From Adineta vaga (lineage: Eukaryota > Rotifera), in NCBI GenBank assembly GCA_021613535.1, contig CP075492.1, forward strand, positions 14,632,001-14,696,000: DNA of 64,000 nt. The letters run 5' to 3'. Below are positions 33,774 to 45,269 of the stretch, in pieces (position 1 is the first letter of the stretch; every line of letters starts with the position of its first letter). The position numbers were made by a program, and so were the translations under genes. Under the pieces are notes generated by a model, which made no database searches, was not told where the DNA came from, and saw nothing but the letters and a program-made list of their open reading frames with translations.

Positions 33774-34746
33774 ATGTCGTCAAGTAAAGAACGTGTGTTT
33801 GTCACTGGAGCAAGTGGAGGCATTGGTAGTGGTGTCGTTCGTGGTCTTGTTAAAAAAGGAATTGATACAACTGCATACGTAAGAAGCGAAGAAAAAGCAA
33901 AAGAACTATTCAAAGATGAGCTTAAGAGTGGTCACTTGAAGATTGCCGTTGGTACTTATTCAACTGTTGACGACTTTAAAGAAGCGATTCAAGGACATAC
34001 ACGTCTTTTTCTGCTATTTGCTGCTGTTCATAGTAAACCAGCCGATATGAGTGAAGTCAAAGGAACTCTTGCAAAGATCGCTTTCGAACAAGGTGTTCAA
34101 CAAATTGTTGATCTCTCTTCGGCTTTTGTTAGTACTTATGGTAGAAAAGGTATCATTGGATACATGCATACGACAGCGGAAGAAAAACTTTGGACACTAG
34201 CAGATGAAAATCCTAACCAACGTTCTCTTGTTGTACTTCGTCCCGGATCGTTCACGAATAATCATCTTATGGCTGATGTTCATCATATAAAACATTCGAA
34301 CAAACTTGTTTCATGTGGATCGCCTTCATCAGTTACGACTTGGATTGATACAAGAGGTAAGACAAAACTAATGACTACTTTTAATGCATAGTTCTTTTTT
34401 GTTTGTAGATATTGCTGATTGTGCCGTAGCCGTTCTAAGTGAATCCATAGAAAAACATGATCGTAATATTTATGAACTTGGTGCCGAAGCTTTGAGTAAT
34501 GAACAACGAGCAGCTATTTTCACAAAAGTCCTTGGTAAACCGATTAATTATGAACAACAATCATTTCAAGACTTCTACAAGGCAATGACTGGTTTAGGCA
34601 TGCCACATTCGATCGTTTATAATTTTACATTAATTGCTTCGAAAGATATTTGTGATTCTACAACTCCACAAATAGCCATTATCATCGGTCGACCATTGCA
34701 CACACTTGAAGAATGGATAACTGACAATATCAAAGAATTTCAATAA
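33774..34746 (+). CDS. NmrA-like NAD(P)-binding reductase
   Basis: Exons 33774-34356 and 34409-34746 give 306 residues, split by a 52-base intron in phase 1. The N-terminus is a Rossmann fold, VFVTGASGGIGSGVVRGL (residues 8-25), with TAYVRSEEKAKELF downstream, as in atypical SDRs of the NmrA/HSCARG group. LFLLFAAV, IVDLSSA and LRPGSFTNN are the usual later core strands. The C-terminal exon carries IADCAVAVLSE and YELGAEALSNEQRAAIFTKV, common in NmrA-like proteins of bacteria and fungi. These proteins act as quinone reductases or NADPH sensors; the role here cannot be fixed. No signal peptide is present, so it is probably cytosolic. Microbial origin is possible, but the gene carries a host-type intron. 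Confidence 0.85.
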
Positions 34747-35565
34747 AGAATTTTATGTCACAGTATTCCGTTTGTTTCAATGAAAAAAAAGGAGTGTAGA
34801 TGAGAGTTTGCACAGACAGAAGTTATCTAATATATAATGGAGTCTTTAATTGTTTGAAAGTTTATATTATTTATGTATTTTCGTTCTTGAGAAACTATGT
34901 TTAAGAGTCGTCATACTATCCATCGAGAAATGGACACTATAGTCAGATTTAAATAAATTCTAGTTTGATAAAAGTTTTCTTGAATAATGTTATGTATCTT
35001 TGAGGTAACGTTAAACAAGTAGATTGCCAAGTCAATTCTCAACATTGTGTAAATGGAAGAAAGTATCATTATGAGTTGATGTCAATTGATGTTGATGAAA
35101 TGTTTTCCTTGTAAGGTTATGATCACCGAAGTATTATTCCTGATACTGATCTTCTACACCAACAACAATATCATACGAAAGACAAATATGGAATATGACA
35201 CGGTTTTTTACTTCATAAATCTTCTGAAAAACATTACGAACGATGTATGATACTTTACATTCATAAATTCTATAAAAATGTCACCATTTGTTGTTTTACT
35301 CCTGTCAAATGCAAATGATGAAGTCTATCATGCCTGCTGCTTCAAAGTCGATTTGACAGGAGTAAATTAACCTCTTATATATACTTTTTTTCGATCTTCA
35401 TGTTGACTCTTAATCAGATTGATGGTTTTATTTACTGTATATACACATATTTAATAAGAATTCAAATCTTTTACGATACAACATCTAATTATTAAGAGAA
35501 ATAGTTTATATTGAGTACAAATGTTGTGTTTCTTTCACTTTTCATTCATGTCGAATTTGTAAATA
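34747..35565. other. Intergenic with decayed coding remnant and a hairpin
   Basis: Between about 35053 and 35278 one plus-strand frame reads protein-like sequence (DHRSIIPDTDLLHQQQYHT) broken by two stops, suggesting an old pseudogene that I could not identify. The inverted repeat is listed next. Confidence 0.35.
35295..35366. repeat. Perfect 16-base inverted repeat, 40-base loop
   Basis: tttactcctgtcaaat at 35295-35310 is exactly repeated in inverse complement at 35351-35366. It could be a small MITE, a recombination footprint or an RNA hairpin. Confidence 0.7.
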
Positions 35566-36887
35566 TTACTTTTTGTGAAATATAATTTTCAGTTGTTGCA
35601 TCAATTCTTTACGGAAAAAAGTGGAACTGAAACAATGAATGTAAAAATTTATCTAGAAGTCAAAAAAGAAAAATGTTTACTTCATGATTATATAAAAAAA
35701 GAGAAAAAATTACGGCATAATTGAGACTTTTAATCCACCATGTTATTGTCAATATATTAATAATCAGATTAATTTCACTAATTGCGGTAGTTCTCGGCAG
35801 AATTATTCTTGATAAGCCTAAGGGAAGATTCGTCAATACAAAGATACAAATACTTGTCAGTACTAAAATAAACATTTGATTTTGAATATTTCCTTGTCGA
35901 TTATTCGGTTGGCTACCATGTTCAACTTGATTCGGAATAATCACTGCTCTTCTATGTATACGAACATTGATAAAAATATCAAACAGAATAATTAACATCA
36001 AAGAAGCTGGTATCAAACAGACTATTAAAATCTAAATAGACAATTTATAATGGCTCTTTATTTGAAGAATAGAATAAATTCTTGATACTAATTTTCCATG
36101 AATGAATTATGTTTTTACTTTAATTTAGAGAAAGTATTCTTCTTGAAATATGACTGAAATAGTCATTGAATTCAACTTATGAGCGGATATAAACAAAGCG
36201 TTTCGAATGAAACAAAACTAATATATCATCTTTCTACCTGAATAATATTCCATGTTAAGTAATAGAAGAAGAAATATTCGCTATTATAAATTGGTGGTCC
36301 ACAAGCTAAACTGGCATGTCCTGGTAATGATATTCCAAATAATGGAGTTAATATATGAGAATGAAGGCCAATATCTATCATAATTAACATTGCGACTGCT
36401 ATGAGAACTTTTTTGGGCGTACATATCGAGTTCGATTTGAACGGAAATCGTGTCCGAATCCAACGATCTATCGAAACGATTACCAATATCCATGCTGATG
36501 CTACTTGCGCTACATTCATAACGAATGTACGAAATCGACATAGTTCACTGTACGCAACATGACGATAGAGAGGAACCTAATTCAAAAAGAAAACAATGTA
36601 TTTTTTTAGCAATGAACTAGTAGTACCTTAAAACCAAATTCAATATAATCAAAGACACTCATAAGTAGACATAAAATATCCGAAGTAGCTAAACAAATGA
36701 AGAGACATCCAGTTGATATCTTTCGTAGTTTTGATCGAGAAAAAGTAAGTAAACTAGCCGTATTGCCAATAAAACCAAGTAAAAATGTAATGGAATAACC
36801 GATTTGATAGAATCGAATGGTGATCAATGGATTAAAGAAAGAATCATAGAAATAGTCCAGGAAATTAACTGGAGTTGTATTATTCAT
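35566..36887 (-). CDS. Rhodopsin-like seven-TM receptor, four exons
   Basis: Exons 36887-36627, 36576-36238, 36031-35714 and 35652-35566 give 334 residues; all junctions are phase 0. Helix 1 ends FLLGFIGNTASLLTFSRSKL; the DRY region is VSIDRWIRTRFPF; helix 7 is split by the last intron, and the final exon reads INFYIHCFSSTFFRKE. The same two 3' introns occur at equivalent places in the receptor at 46460, so the genes are paralogues; this one has an extra intron after helix 2. The frame extends upstream to an ATG at 36992, but that would add a hydrophobic lead absent from the paralogue, so the inner ATG with N-glycosylation site (MNNTTP) was chosen. Confidence 0.83.
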
Positions 36888-37332
36888 CTTTGAAGTTGCA
36901 AAGAAATGAAAATAAATAAGACAATAAAGATTGTCATATAAAAATTGCCTGAAAAAGTAAGTGACATTTGAGAGAAATCCTTCTCTTTTCATACTAAAAG
37001 GGAAGTTATTACATTGAATGACTATCGAATATAAAAAAAGTTGTTTTTAATTTTGAGGGTATGAGTGTATGTGGACTCATAATATAAGATTCTAATGTCC
37101 ACATAAAATGATTTTAAACATGTTTCTACAGATATCCTTTTATTCAAACTCCCAACAATCTCTGTTTCCAGTCATAGATGATCATTAATGTATGCATTCT
37201 TATAATTATGTCTATATAAATGAACACGTGAATGAACCAAAGATTTATTTCAGTTTATTTTTAATTAATCTTGGGTTAATGAAGAGAACTTTCAATTTAA
37301 ACAATTATTTTTGAATACTAAATTCTATTATC
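36888..37332. other. Intergenic
   Basis: No feature was seen beyond the possible alternative start of the receptor at 36992. Confidence 0.5.
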
Positions 37333-38771
37333 TCATTTTGGATATTGATATATTTCAAGAACGTCGCTTGTATCACTATCTTTCTTTCGAAGGAGAATTA
37401 AATTATTTTGAACTGTAATATCTGTTATATTTGATGATAAGATCCACTTTTGATCATACCGTTGCATATTGTTATCCAATACATAGCAATATTCTTTGTA
37501 TGGAATGCGAGAAAAAAATAACCAACCAGAATGGTTTGGCAAGTTAAATAATCTCGTCGTGTCTGGAAAATGCTCATAGTCGGTTTCTATGCGACGAAGA
37601 GTTGACATACCACGATTTCTCAATTTAAAATAGAATAAACCTGTTGTTTTTTGCGAACTAATGAATTTTTCAATGATAACTGCAATATGAAACTCATTTA
37701 TTCGAATACATTTGATTTGATCATGTGGTTGACACGAAATCGGTGGACACCAAGAATTGCGTGGCAGCGTATCAATGTGCCATTTGTGATTAGGTGTTGA
37801 CCATTCGTCAATTTTTTTATTGTAAACAATTAAGACAATCTGTTTATAACATGTTAGCATTTTGATATTGTAATTCGATTTAGGAAAAATCTCTTCGCGT
37901 GATCCAGTATTAGGGTCGATCTGATATAATACAGTTGGATTTTTGGACTTAGGAATATTGAGTAACGTCAGAAATCGTCCTATATTTGCACACCAATGTA
38001 TTTCAATCGTGTCAGAAAATCCGTGCAGACTTCGCCATGAATTAACATTCAGATATATGTAACAGGTAATTGATTCAAACAGTTGAATGCTATGCTGGAA
38101 TCGCTTATTGGGTACATTCGACCTGGCTGTATAAACGACAGATCAATAGATTTCCAAGGTTTTTTGGACGTTAGCAATTAGTCCACAAAATAGTAAACTG
38201 GGCCAGATGTTGAAACTGTAGGCAGAGGTGAAGGAGTCATCGATGGTAAAATCAGTTTGACATGGATTAATTCCTTCGAAATCTCACGAACTTTGGTTTC
38301 GATGGGAAAATATTCGATTTCATGCTTTAGTTGTTCAAATTTACTTGTCAATTGATCAATATCATTCTCACGTAATATAACTAGTTCATCAGATAGTTTA
38401 GAAAATTTCTCCTTCAACTTATTAGATTCAGTGCATATTATTGCTTGCAAATGTTGACGTGCGCATAGTGCTTGCTGTTAGATCAACTCGATTGTATTCA
38501 ATTCCCATTTATTGATGATATCGAATTGTGCTTGAATATCTGTAGACCATTGTTGCTCGTAAAGTGTTGAAATTTTATCTTGCAATGCATTTCTTTCATT
38601 CACAACTGTATTCTCAAGTAAATCGGTTAAATATTGCCGATGATCCGCGATATGTCGTGCACAAAAATATTTCTGACAGCCAAGACAATGTAGAATACCC
38701 ACTTTTGGTTTTTGCTCCTCAGCAATGGTTTCACATATAGCACAAAGATTTGGTAATGACGCACTTGCCAT
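37333..38771 (-). pseudogene. B-box/coiled-coil protein with beta-propeller-like C-terminus, disrupted
   Basis: From the ATG at 38771 the frame reads a zinc-binding B-box (CAICETIAEEQ, HCLGCQKYFCARHIADHRQY) and a coiled coil. An in-frame TAA at 38478-38480 interrupts it at the place where the paralogue at 51303 reads KLIQQ. The same frame continues through the coiled coil to 38178. A second frame, open from about 38110 to 37333, encodes beta-rich sequence (HWCANIGRFLTLLN, VLDNNMQRYDQKW) that may be a degenerate propeller. I found no clean intron joining the last two pieces. The combination parallels TRIM-like B-box-NHL proteins. It is probably non-functional because of the nonsense codon. Confidence 0.65.
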
Positions 38772-39184
38772 TATTTATTATCAAAAAAATAATGCCTGAC
38801 TATATTCTGATGTTGTTTGCTTTTGAATCAAACAGCAAAAACAAAATTCATTCACTACTCGAAATTTTTGCATGTTTCTTAATGCAATGAAATTCTTGTC
38901 AAAACAATTTTCATTTCTACAGCATCAAAAATAATATTCCTAGTGTTTCAACAAAGAATTGAATTCGTTCATAATTACTGTAGATGTCGTATCATGCTAT
39001 AGTTTACATATACCATCTCATTTAAATGAAACGTATTTTCATTCGTTGTACAAAATCAACTGTATCATCATAATTCGTCCTCGTTACTCTTTTTCGTTCT
39101 CAATGTCAAATAACTTATGATCACTTTTTTTCTTTACAAATAATTTCGACTATACCTCTGTTCCAGCTCTCAAGAAATAAGATC
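38772..39184. other. Intergenic, divergent promoter region
   Basis: This lies between oppositely oriented genes. No distinct motif was seen. Confidence 0.5.
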
Positions 39185-39466
39185 ATGTTTTCATCATTTT
39201 CAAAAATTATTTTTCAATCACAACTATCTCGATCTTTAATTAAACAACAAAGTCCATTTGCATCAAGCAAAACAAATTCATCATCTCGATCAACATCGAA
39301 ACCAATCGCTGATCCATCAGACAAAGCTGGTCCACACACTCAAAAAGAACGTAGTGAATGGGAAAAAAAAGAACAAGGTTTTACTTCAGATACAGAAACA
39401 CGTCAAGAACGAATTCCTCCAAATGAAAAAAAGACGAACAACAAAATTAAATCATCAAAAAAATGA
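39185..39466 (+). CDS. Small protein with mitochondrial-type presequence
   Basis: A single exon encodes 93 residues. The first ~25 residues (MFSSFSKIIFQSQLSRSLIK) form a basic, Ser-rich amphipathic stretch without acids, as in matrix-targeting presequences. The rest is hydrophilic and likely disordered, rich in Lys, Ser and Glu, with KKEQGFTSDTETRQERIPP. I do not recognise the family. It could be a small mitochondrial accessory protein. Because the protein is short and of low complexity, reality as a gene is supported mainly by the ATG start and intact frame. Confidence 0.55.
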   Translation: MFSSFSKIIFQSQLSRSLIKQQSPFASSKTNSSSRSTSKPIADPSDKAGPHTQKERSEWEKKEQGFTSDTETRQERIPPNEKKTNNKIKSSKK

Positions 39467-39700
39467 ACGCATCTTTTATTCGAACTAAAACTATTCTCTT
39501 CTTATGACTTATAATATAAATAAATTGCACTGAGAGAAAATTTTCTTACAGGCACTTTCTTCTTTTTGAAAGTAAACAAGTGATGTTGTTATTAACAACT
39601 TATGTTAATGCAGTTGCTTCAACGCCTATACTATTTCACATCGACAATTATTATTTCAAAGTGTGAAAAATCGTATCGAAGAAAACAACTCGTTTTATCG

Positions 39701-39919
39701 ATGGCAGGATCAAAAAGTATCAGTGAACATAATGAAAATATTCGTCAAATGCAATCTGAACTTGAAACATTACGATCTAAAGGTTCACATGCTGGAAGTT
39801 CGTACAATCGTCATATTGCAGATCGTATTGGTTATCTCAAAGCTCAAATTCATGTCGTTACTTTGAAACGTAATGAAGAAATTCGACAAAGTTATGCACG
39901 AAGTCCCAGGAACGAATAA
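39701..39919 (+). CDS. Small helical protein, unrecognised
   Basis: From the ATG at 39701 the frame encodes 72 residues: MAGSKSISEHNENIRQMQSE, then mostly charged helix (NRHIADRIGYLKAQI, VVTLKRNEEIRQSY). It has no membrane segment or cysteine. Helix with regular hydrophobic spacing suggests a coiled coil or a small subunit of a complex. The frame extends upstream to 39602, but that part is not similar in composition, so the inner ATG was chosen. The function is unknown. Confidence 0.5.
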   Translation: MAGSKSISEHNENIRQMQSELETLRSKGSHAGSSYNRHIADRIGYLKAQIHVVTLKRNEEIRQSYARSPRNE

Positions 39920-40075
39920 AAACTATGTAAATTACATCGTTGAAAGGATTTTATTTTATTTTCAAAGACAAAAAGACGTAGATTGTCATTTTTATCAACG
40001 AGTTTTTTAATATATAAAATGCTTAAGTTTCTTTTATAAGAGATAAGACGATTCATCTTCACAAACTATACGAAA

Positions 40076-41020
40076 ATGTGCTTTATTGAAAAGAATGTTG
40101 TTGTTGTCTTAATTTCGTTTATTTTCTTTTTCAATTTATTGAACATATCAAATGCAGTAGATCCTTGTATTTATGATTTAAATCCCAAAGGTATTATTGA
40201 TTTAACAAGTGTTGGACATAAAGATGGTACACCTGTTTGGAAAGATGTTTTTCCAGAAAGAAAAGATGATCATGGTAATTATTATATTCAAATCAATCGT
40301 AATAAAAATCATTGATAAAGACATTATCCATCATTTTTCTAGTGTATTCTTACAATCCATGTCATTCATTTACTCAAGGTAATTGTGTAGATGTTGCTGC
40401 TTGTCAAGGTATAAGAAAATTTGATATCGTGTCTGCAAGAGAATAATTTGATGTAATTCTATTTGAAGCATATGCTACGGATGAGAAACTAACCTATTCA
40501 TTGGGTACTCAAAATAGTGTTCAATGGAGAACAACAGTTGATCAAGAAATACCAACATTGGTATATAAAAGTGCAGATCGAACGTTGGAAGTTAGTTTAA
40601 AATGTATCGGTGCAAAAGAATCTGATAAATTAGATGTAGTAGGAGTTGATTCAATAAAACAAATCTATCTCATGACATTATCTTCCAAATGTGCTTGTTG
40701 GAATGGGTGTAAAGGTTATTTCTTTGATTACATACTTATCATTAAATTAGATTCTATGATATATTTCAGGTGGTTCTGGTACGAAATCAAACGGTGAAAT
40801 AAGTGGAGGAAGCATTTTTCTTATCATCGTGTTGATTTTATTAATTGTCTATTTGATTGGTTTTATGGCATTCAATAAATTGAAGCGAAAAGCAACAGGA
40901 ATCGATATAATTCCACATCGTACATTTTGGGTTTCATTACCTAATTATGCAGTGGCAGGAACGAAGTTTACCTTTGGAAAAATAACGAACCAAAAAACAA
41001 ATTACAATGCTATCCCATAA
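40076..41020 (+). CDS. Mannose-6-phosphate-receptor-like (MRH) type I membrane protein
   Basis: Exons 40076-40274, 40343-40408, 40469-40714 and 40770-41020 give 253 residues; all introns are phase 1 and 55-68 bases. A signal peptide (about 1-27) ends before DPCIYDLNPKG. The lumenal part has the MRH-type cysteine pattern: YSYNPCHSFTQGNCVDVAAC, then LEVSLKCIG and SSKCACWNGCKGGSG. A single helix (IFLIIVLILLIVYLIGFMAF) precedes a short tail with FWVSLPNYAVAG, which matches the CD-MPR/ATG27-like tail block. Such proteins sort cargo between Golgi and endosomes, or act in autophagy (Atg27). The mannose-6-phosphate-binding residues cannot be confirmed by eye. Splicing was reconstructed from frame and cysteine order. 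Confidence 0.83.
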
Positions 41021-41095
41021 AAGATAACTTTTTTTTCCAAATTTATTTCAATTTATAACGAAAGAATAAATAACTTTTCTCGTTTTATGTTACAA

Positions 41096-41467
41096 CTAAT
41101 AATAACAATAATTACAAAAACTTTCTTCATTATAATCAACTTTTCGCCATACAATGACTTCTAAATTACCTTCCATTCGTTGTTTTACTCGAAGTCCATG
41201 AGTTACAGGGCACATATCTTTCATATTTCCATTACATGTATGATTTCCATGTTTTCGTCGATCAGCATATTTTTTTGGACAACATCTACAACTTAAAGTT
41301 CGCCGTGCAAAACCATTATTATTATATGTCCACTTGCGCCAATGTCGACTCTCAGGATTTTTCTCTCGTCGTTGACGCTTATAAGCACTTCGTGTATTGT
41401 TTCGTTGCGTACGAGCTCGAGATTTAAATTGATCAGAAACAGTATCAAATGTGTAGTCGTTTGACAT
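41096..41467 (-). CDS. Small basic Cys-rich protein, possibly cystine-knot cytokine-like
   Basis: A single exon encodes 123 residues from the ATG at 41467. Residues 1-45 are strongly basic and hydrophilic. The C-terminal 70 residues carry the cysteines: RRTLSCRCCPKKYADRRK, then HTCNGNMKDMCPVTHGLRVK, then NLEVIVWRKVDY and a terminal FCNYCYY. The spacing loosely recalls IL-17-type knots (CxC, ...VPV..VLRR..., terminal CxC). However, no signal peptide is encoded in this exon and none was found upstream. A TATA box (TATAAAAA, minus strand, about 41516-41523) lies ~50 bases before the ATG, so a hidden upstream exon is unlikely. The family is not firmly recognised. Confidence 0.5.
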   Translation of the reverse strand: MSNDYTFDTVSDQFKSRARTQRNNTRSAYKRQRREKNPESRHWRKWTYNNNGFARRTLSCRCCPKKYADRRKHGNHTCNGNMKDMCPVTHGLRVKQRMEGNLEVIVWRKVDYNEESFCNYCYY

Positions 41468-42261
41468 ATAAAATGTATTTCTGAGATATTTGAAATCATG
41501 TAGTATAGATCTGTGTTTTTATACGTTTGTTGCGGCTTATTCATCGATACTGATGATACATTTTACAGAACGCAAAACAAAGTCAACGAAGAGGCATGCT
41601 TATCTTTCTTTTTGTTTTTCACTACATTATTTAGATAACGATGACTCATCTACTGATATATATCATGACGACATGCACTTTTGAATATAATACGATTTTC
41701 TTCTCCATACATTTTCATCCATCTGTTGCAATACCAATTTTTTTTATTCGTGATAGGATATGAAATGAATCATAACAATTGGAATCATTCAAGAAACAAA
41801 GTTCAGTTGATGCATTTCGTAGATGATACGGTCGACTAGAATAAACGAATTATTTTTCACATATGTTTGTTAAACTTTGTAATTTATCATTACAACATTT
41901 TTTTTAAAATACTTCCACTGAAGAAGACAAACGGTGACTATTCTTATTAGTTTTTGATGGAGGATTACACATATATTCATACAATTGAAGCATATTAAAC
42001 AACTTGACATGTCGTGATAGTTTAGCAAAGAGATACGATGCTGCGTTTTTTTTATTGAGCACAGTGCAAAGTATAAGATTCTCGATCTGTGAAGGATTGA
42101 TTTTAGTTTTTTTTTCGCTTACAAATTTTAATAATACAAATAAACGCTTCTTTATTTAGTTTTGAAAAACAGTATTTTAACTATTACACGAATTTTATCG
42201 AAAGAAACGACGGTAAAAAAACCAGAGAGCAAGTAAAAACACACCACAAAAGAACACTGGC
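41468..42261. other. Intergenic
   Basis: It carries the TATA-like element noted for the Cys-rich gene at about 41516-41523 (minus strand). No other feature was seen. Confidence 0.5.
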
Positions 42262-43102
42262 TTATTTCTCGTCAGTTTTTGACACCAAAAAATTACGGCT
42301 AAGTAGGCAATGTGGAACAAAGAAGCTACTATCCTTCCGGATATCATTGAGATAAGTAAAATGTTCATCGGGTCCTAAGATAACTAATTCGGGTCCAAAA
42401 ACAATTCTTGATTGTTTATTTTTATAATCATAAATTTGAACAACTTCATTTTGTGGAACACAATACGTGACGACTTTCCATCGATCACGTTTTGTTGTTT
42501 TTGCATTTGTATTATTGGAATTGATATATCGATTAACTAATATATCTGCTTGAAGGAATCCTTCAATTTGTAATGGCAAATCTTTTTCCCATAATTCTTC
42601 ATGTTCTGTCAGTAAATAAGTGTTGCCAATAATTGCTCGAACACGACCTGTTTTCGTATCACGTACATAGATACCTTCATTTTCGTCTAGATCATAGAAA
42701 AGAGAATATTAGACATATTTAATAATCTAAAGAGGCGTAATCTACCTAATGGTATCGCTTTTCTTCGTAATAACACTTCAACTTGTGTCGGAGGAATATA
42801 TTCGCGTGGTCCTCGAAGAAGCCATCGATCACCTTCAATGACAAAAAATTAATCATTGAAATCAAACATATATTTACGAATTTACCTGCCATCCGTGTTA
42901 CTTTATCAATATCATCTTCAAATGATTCTGTACATCGAAGAATAAGACCTTCATCTTCTTCCAAGATATATATTTCTTGAATACCTTTTTCTAATTGTTC
43001 ATTCGGTTGTAAGAAGAAGGATTTTTCACCGATAATTAACTTCTTCTTTCCTAATTGATTCTTTCCATCAACTTCAATAAAAAAATCATTATTATATAAC
43101 AA

Positions 43103-43138
<36 letters not shown>

Positions 43139-44149
43139 TACCTCCAACTGGATTTAATATGACACAATATTGTCTCGAATTTAAGACTGTAATATCAATA
43201 GTCTTAATAAGTTCTTCATAGACATTTAAAATATGTGTTTCTGTTTGTTCGGATGTGATTAACCATTCATCTCCATTATTTCGTGTTTGACTAAAATCAT
43301 CTGTAAATGTATTCAACGCACGTAAATGCAATGCTCTTTTATTCGTTAAGATAAAAGCATCTTCAACATTAACAACTGTTTCATGTGCCAATGGTGTATA
43401 AGCACCTGGTTTTTTCACTAACCACTGTTCACCTGTTACACGACGCTGACCAAGACGATCGATAAGTTCTTTTTTCGCACTTAATTTTATTGCTTGATTT
43501 GGACCTATAATCGTTGCATTGATCTGTTCTTCAATCGTTACTTCTTTACGTGGAATATAAGTACCTTAAAAATATACAAACAAGTTTTCAATCGTTTATT
43601 GTATAGATAATAATAATGATCTACCTGGTCCTTCGAACAACCATTCATCACCTGCTTTTCGTTGTTCACTATGATCATCAAAATCAAGAATAGCTTTTAA
43701 TCGTAAAGCTGAATTAGCTGCAACATATTTCAATGGTGTGACCGGCTAGAATGTGATCATTTTCAAAAAGTTTATCTTCTCAATAATAGACATAAACATA
43801 CTTGTTTTAAAACTTCACCAGGATATAAAGGAAACGGTTCTTGATAATCATCATGCAATCGAATATTTACATTCGCATGTGATAATTTAATTTGTCCATT
43901 TTTATCAAATTCGACTTGTCCTATTTGATTTTTAATCACAGGATTTTCCACAATACAATAATGTCTCGGTGGTATTGTAATCATTTTTTCTGGCCCAAAA
44001 CAAATCGTTTCATTATCTTGTTTGAAAAATATCTTCGGTCCAATTTCTAAACGTGTTACACTTATATTCTGATCTAATACATGAATATAATAAAATGGTG
44101 GAATACGATAAATAGGACCAGTTTGGGATGAGATATTTTTCGATGACAT
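42262..44149 (-). CDS. MVP: Major vault protein, C-terminally truncated
   Basis: Exons 44149-43802, 43745-43625, 43564-43142, 43071-42886, 42832-42746 and 42686-42262 give 529 residues in continuous frame. The N-terminus is diagnostic: [44 protein letters not shown]. The barrel repeats follow: [57 protein letters not shown] and [16 protein letters not shown]. It ends soon after [15 protein letters not shown], in the last repeat. Full MVP has about 850-890 residues and continues with shoulder and cap-helix domains; these are absent and no downstream exon was found. MVP forms the shell of the vault ribonucleoprotein. Without cap-helix it should not assemble normally, so this is either a truncated paralogue or a pseudogene. 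Confidence 0.85.
43106..43134. repeat. (TA)n microsatellite in vault-protein intron
   Basis: About 14 TA dinucleotides fill much of the 70-base intron between the third and fourth vault-protein exons. Confidence 0.95.
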
Positions 44150-44399
44150 ATTGTTGGAAGAAAACTAAATTCACTTGCTAACTATTTATAACAAACAATT
44201 GTGCGATAGTTGTGAAATATTTTTATTGAATCATCGCAATGTAGGCGCGTTATTGCACAATCAACATAGACGCACATATCATGATTTTCAAAGGACATAT
44301 TTGTTTTTCTTTCAACACTCGCAGCAAATGTCCTTTTATTTTCTATTAATAAAAGCGGAACTAAAAGAAGATCAAACATTTGTTTTACAGACTATCGAA

Positions 44400-45269
44400 T
44401 TATCCATTAAGTTCACCGGTTAAAATCCATCTAGTTCCTTCTTCATCTAATTCTTCTCTTGCTCGCTGTAGATATATCTCACTGTCTTCATCTGTTAATA
44501 TTCCTTTCCAACGATCATTCGTTCCTTGACAAAAAAATGACTTAGCGCCACCTAAAAACTGTTCTTTTTCTACCATTTTATCTGCATTTGTTTTCATATA
44601 ATTAAATGAACAATGTTCTAAAATATCATTCCATCGTAAAGGATCAATATCAATATTAAGAAATGTTGCAATTCGTTTGATTTCATTTGGTAAATCTTTT
44701 TTTAATTGATAATAATGAACTAAAAGTATATTTGGTAAATGACGCATATTCCACCAAGATTTTATATATGTGAAAAATGATGTTTCCGATTGAGCAACAA
44801 TATTTGATTCAAAAAGTTCATTGACAGAGTTCGGTTTGACAACACCTTCGGAAGTACCATTTATACGATGATTATAAATACTACATGCAACATCACGTCC
44901 GTCACGAGCAACAAAAATATATTTGGCTTTCGATGAGAAGAGAAGTGCATCAAATGGTAAATGACTTTTAATAAATCGTCGATGAGTTTGTTGTTCTAAA
45001 ATTTCGAGAACTTTCTCATTCGAACCATATTTGTCTTTATTGAAACGAAAATCAAGCCATGGTGAAACATCCTTTACATTGATAGACTCACTGCCATTGA
45101 ATATTAATTGACCAACGATTTGTTGCATCCATGTTGTACCACATTTTGGAAATGTGTCGATAATAATATCATTATCACGATATTGAAAATGATTCCATAG
45201 TTTGGAATCAAACCAAAAATTTTCAAGTTCGATTTTTTTCCTTGGATATAAAGTGTAGATGTCAGACAT
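44400..45269 (-). CDS. Cytosolic-type sulfotransferase
   Basis: A single exon encodes 289 residues. The PAPS-binding 5' loop is DTFPKCGTTWMQQ (residues 38-50), the likely catalytic base is His103 in IKSHLPFD, the 3'-phosphate motif is RDGRDVACSIYN (122-133), and FFCQGTNDRWKG near the C-terminus corresponds to the conserved RKGxxGDWK loop, with changes. These enzymes move sulfate from PAPS to hydroxyls or amines of small molecules. The frame extends to an ATG at 45332, but the added lead is unlike the family; MSDIYTLYPRKK is the more likely start. The key loop has Gln-Gly-Thr where Lys/Arg-Lys-Gly is usual, which may affect PAPS affinity. The substrate is unknown. Confidence 0.88.
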   Translation of the reverse strand: MSDIYTLYPRKKIELENFWFDSKLWNHFQYRDNDIIIDTFPKCGTTWMQQIVGQLIFNGSESINVKDVSPWLDFRFNKDKYGSNEKVLEILEQQTHRRFIKSHLPFDALLFSSKAKYIFVARDGRDVACSIYNHRINGTSEGVVKPNSVNELFESNIVAQSETSFFTYIKSWWNMRHLPNILLVHYYQLKKDLPNEIKRIATFLNIDIDPLRWNDILEHCSFNYMKTNADKMVEKEQFLGGAKSFFCQGTNDRWKGILTDEDSEIYLQRAREELDEEGTRWILTGELNG

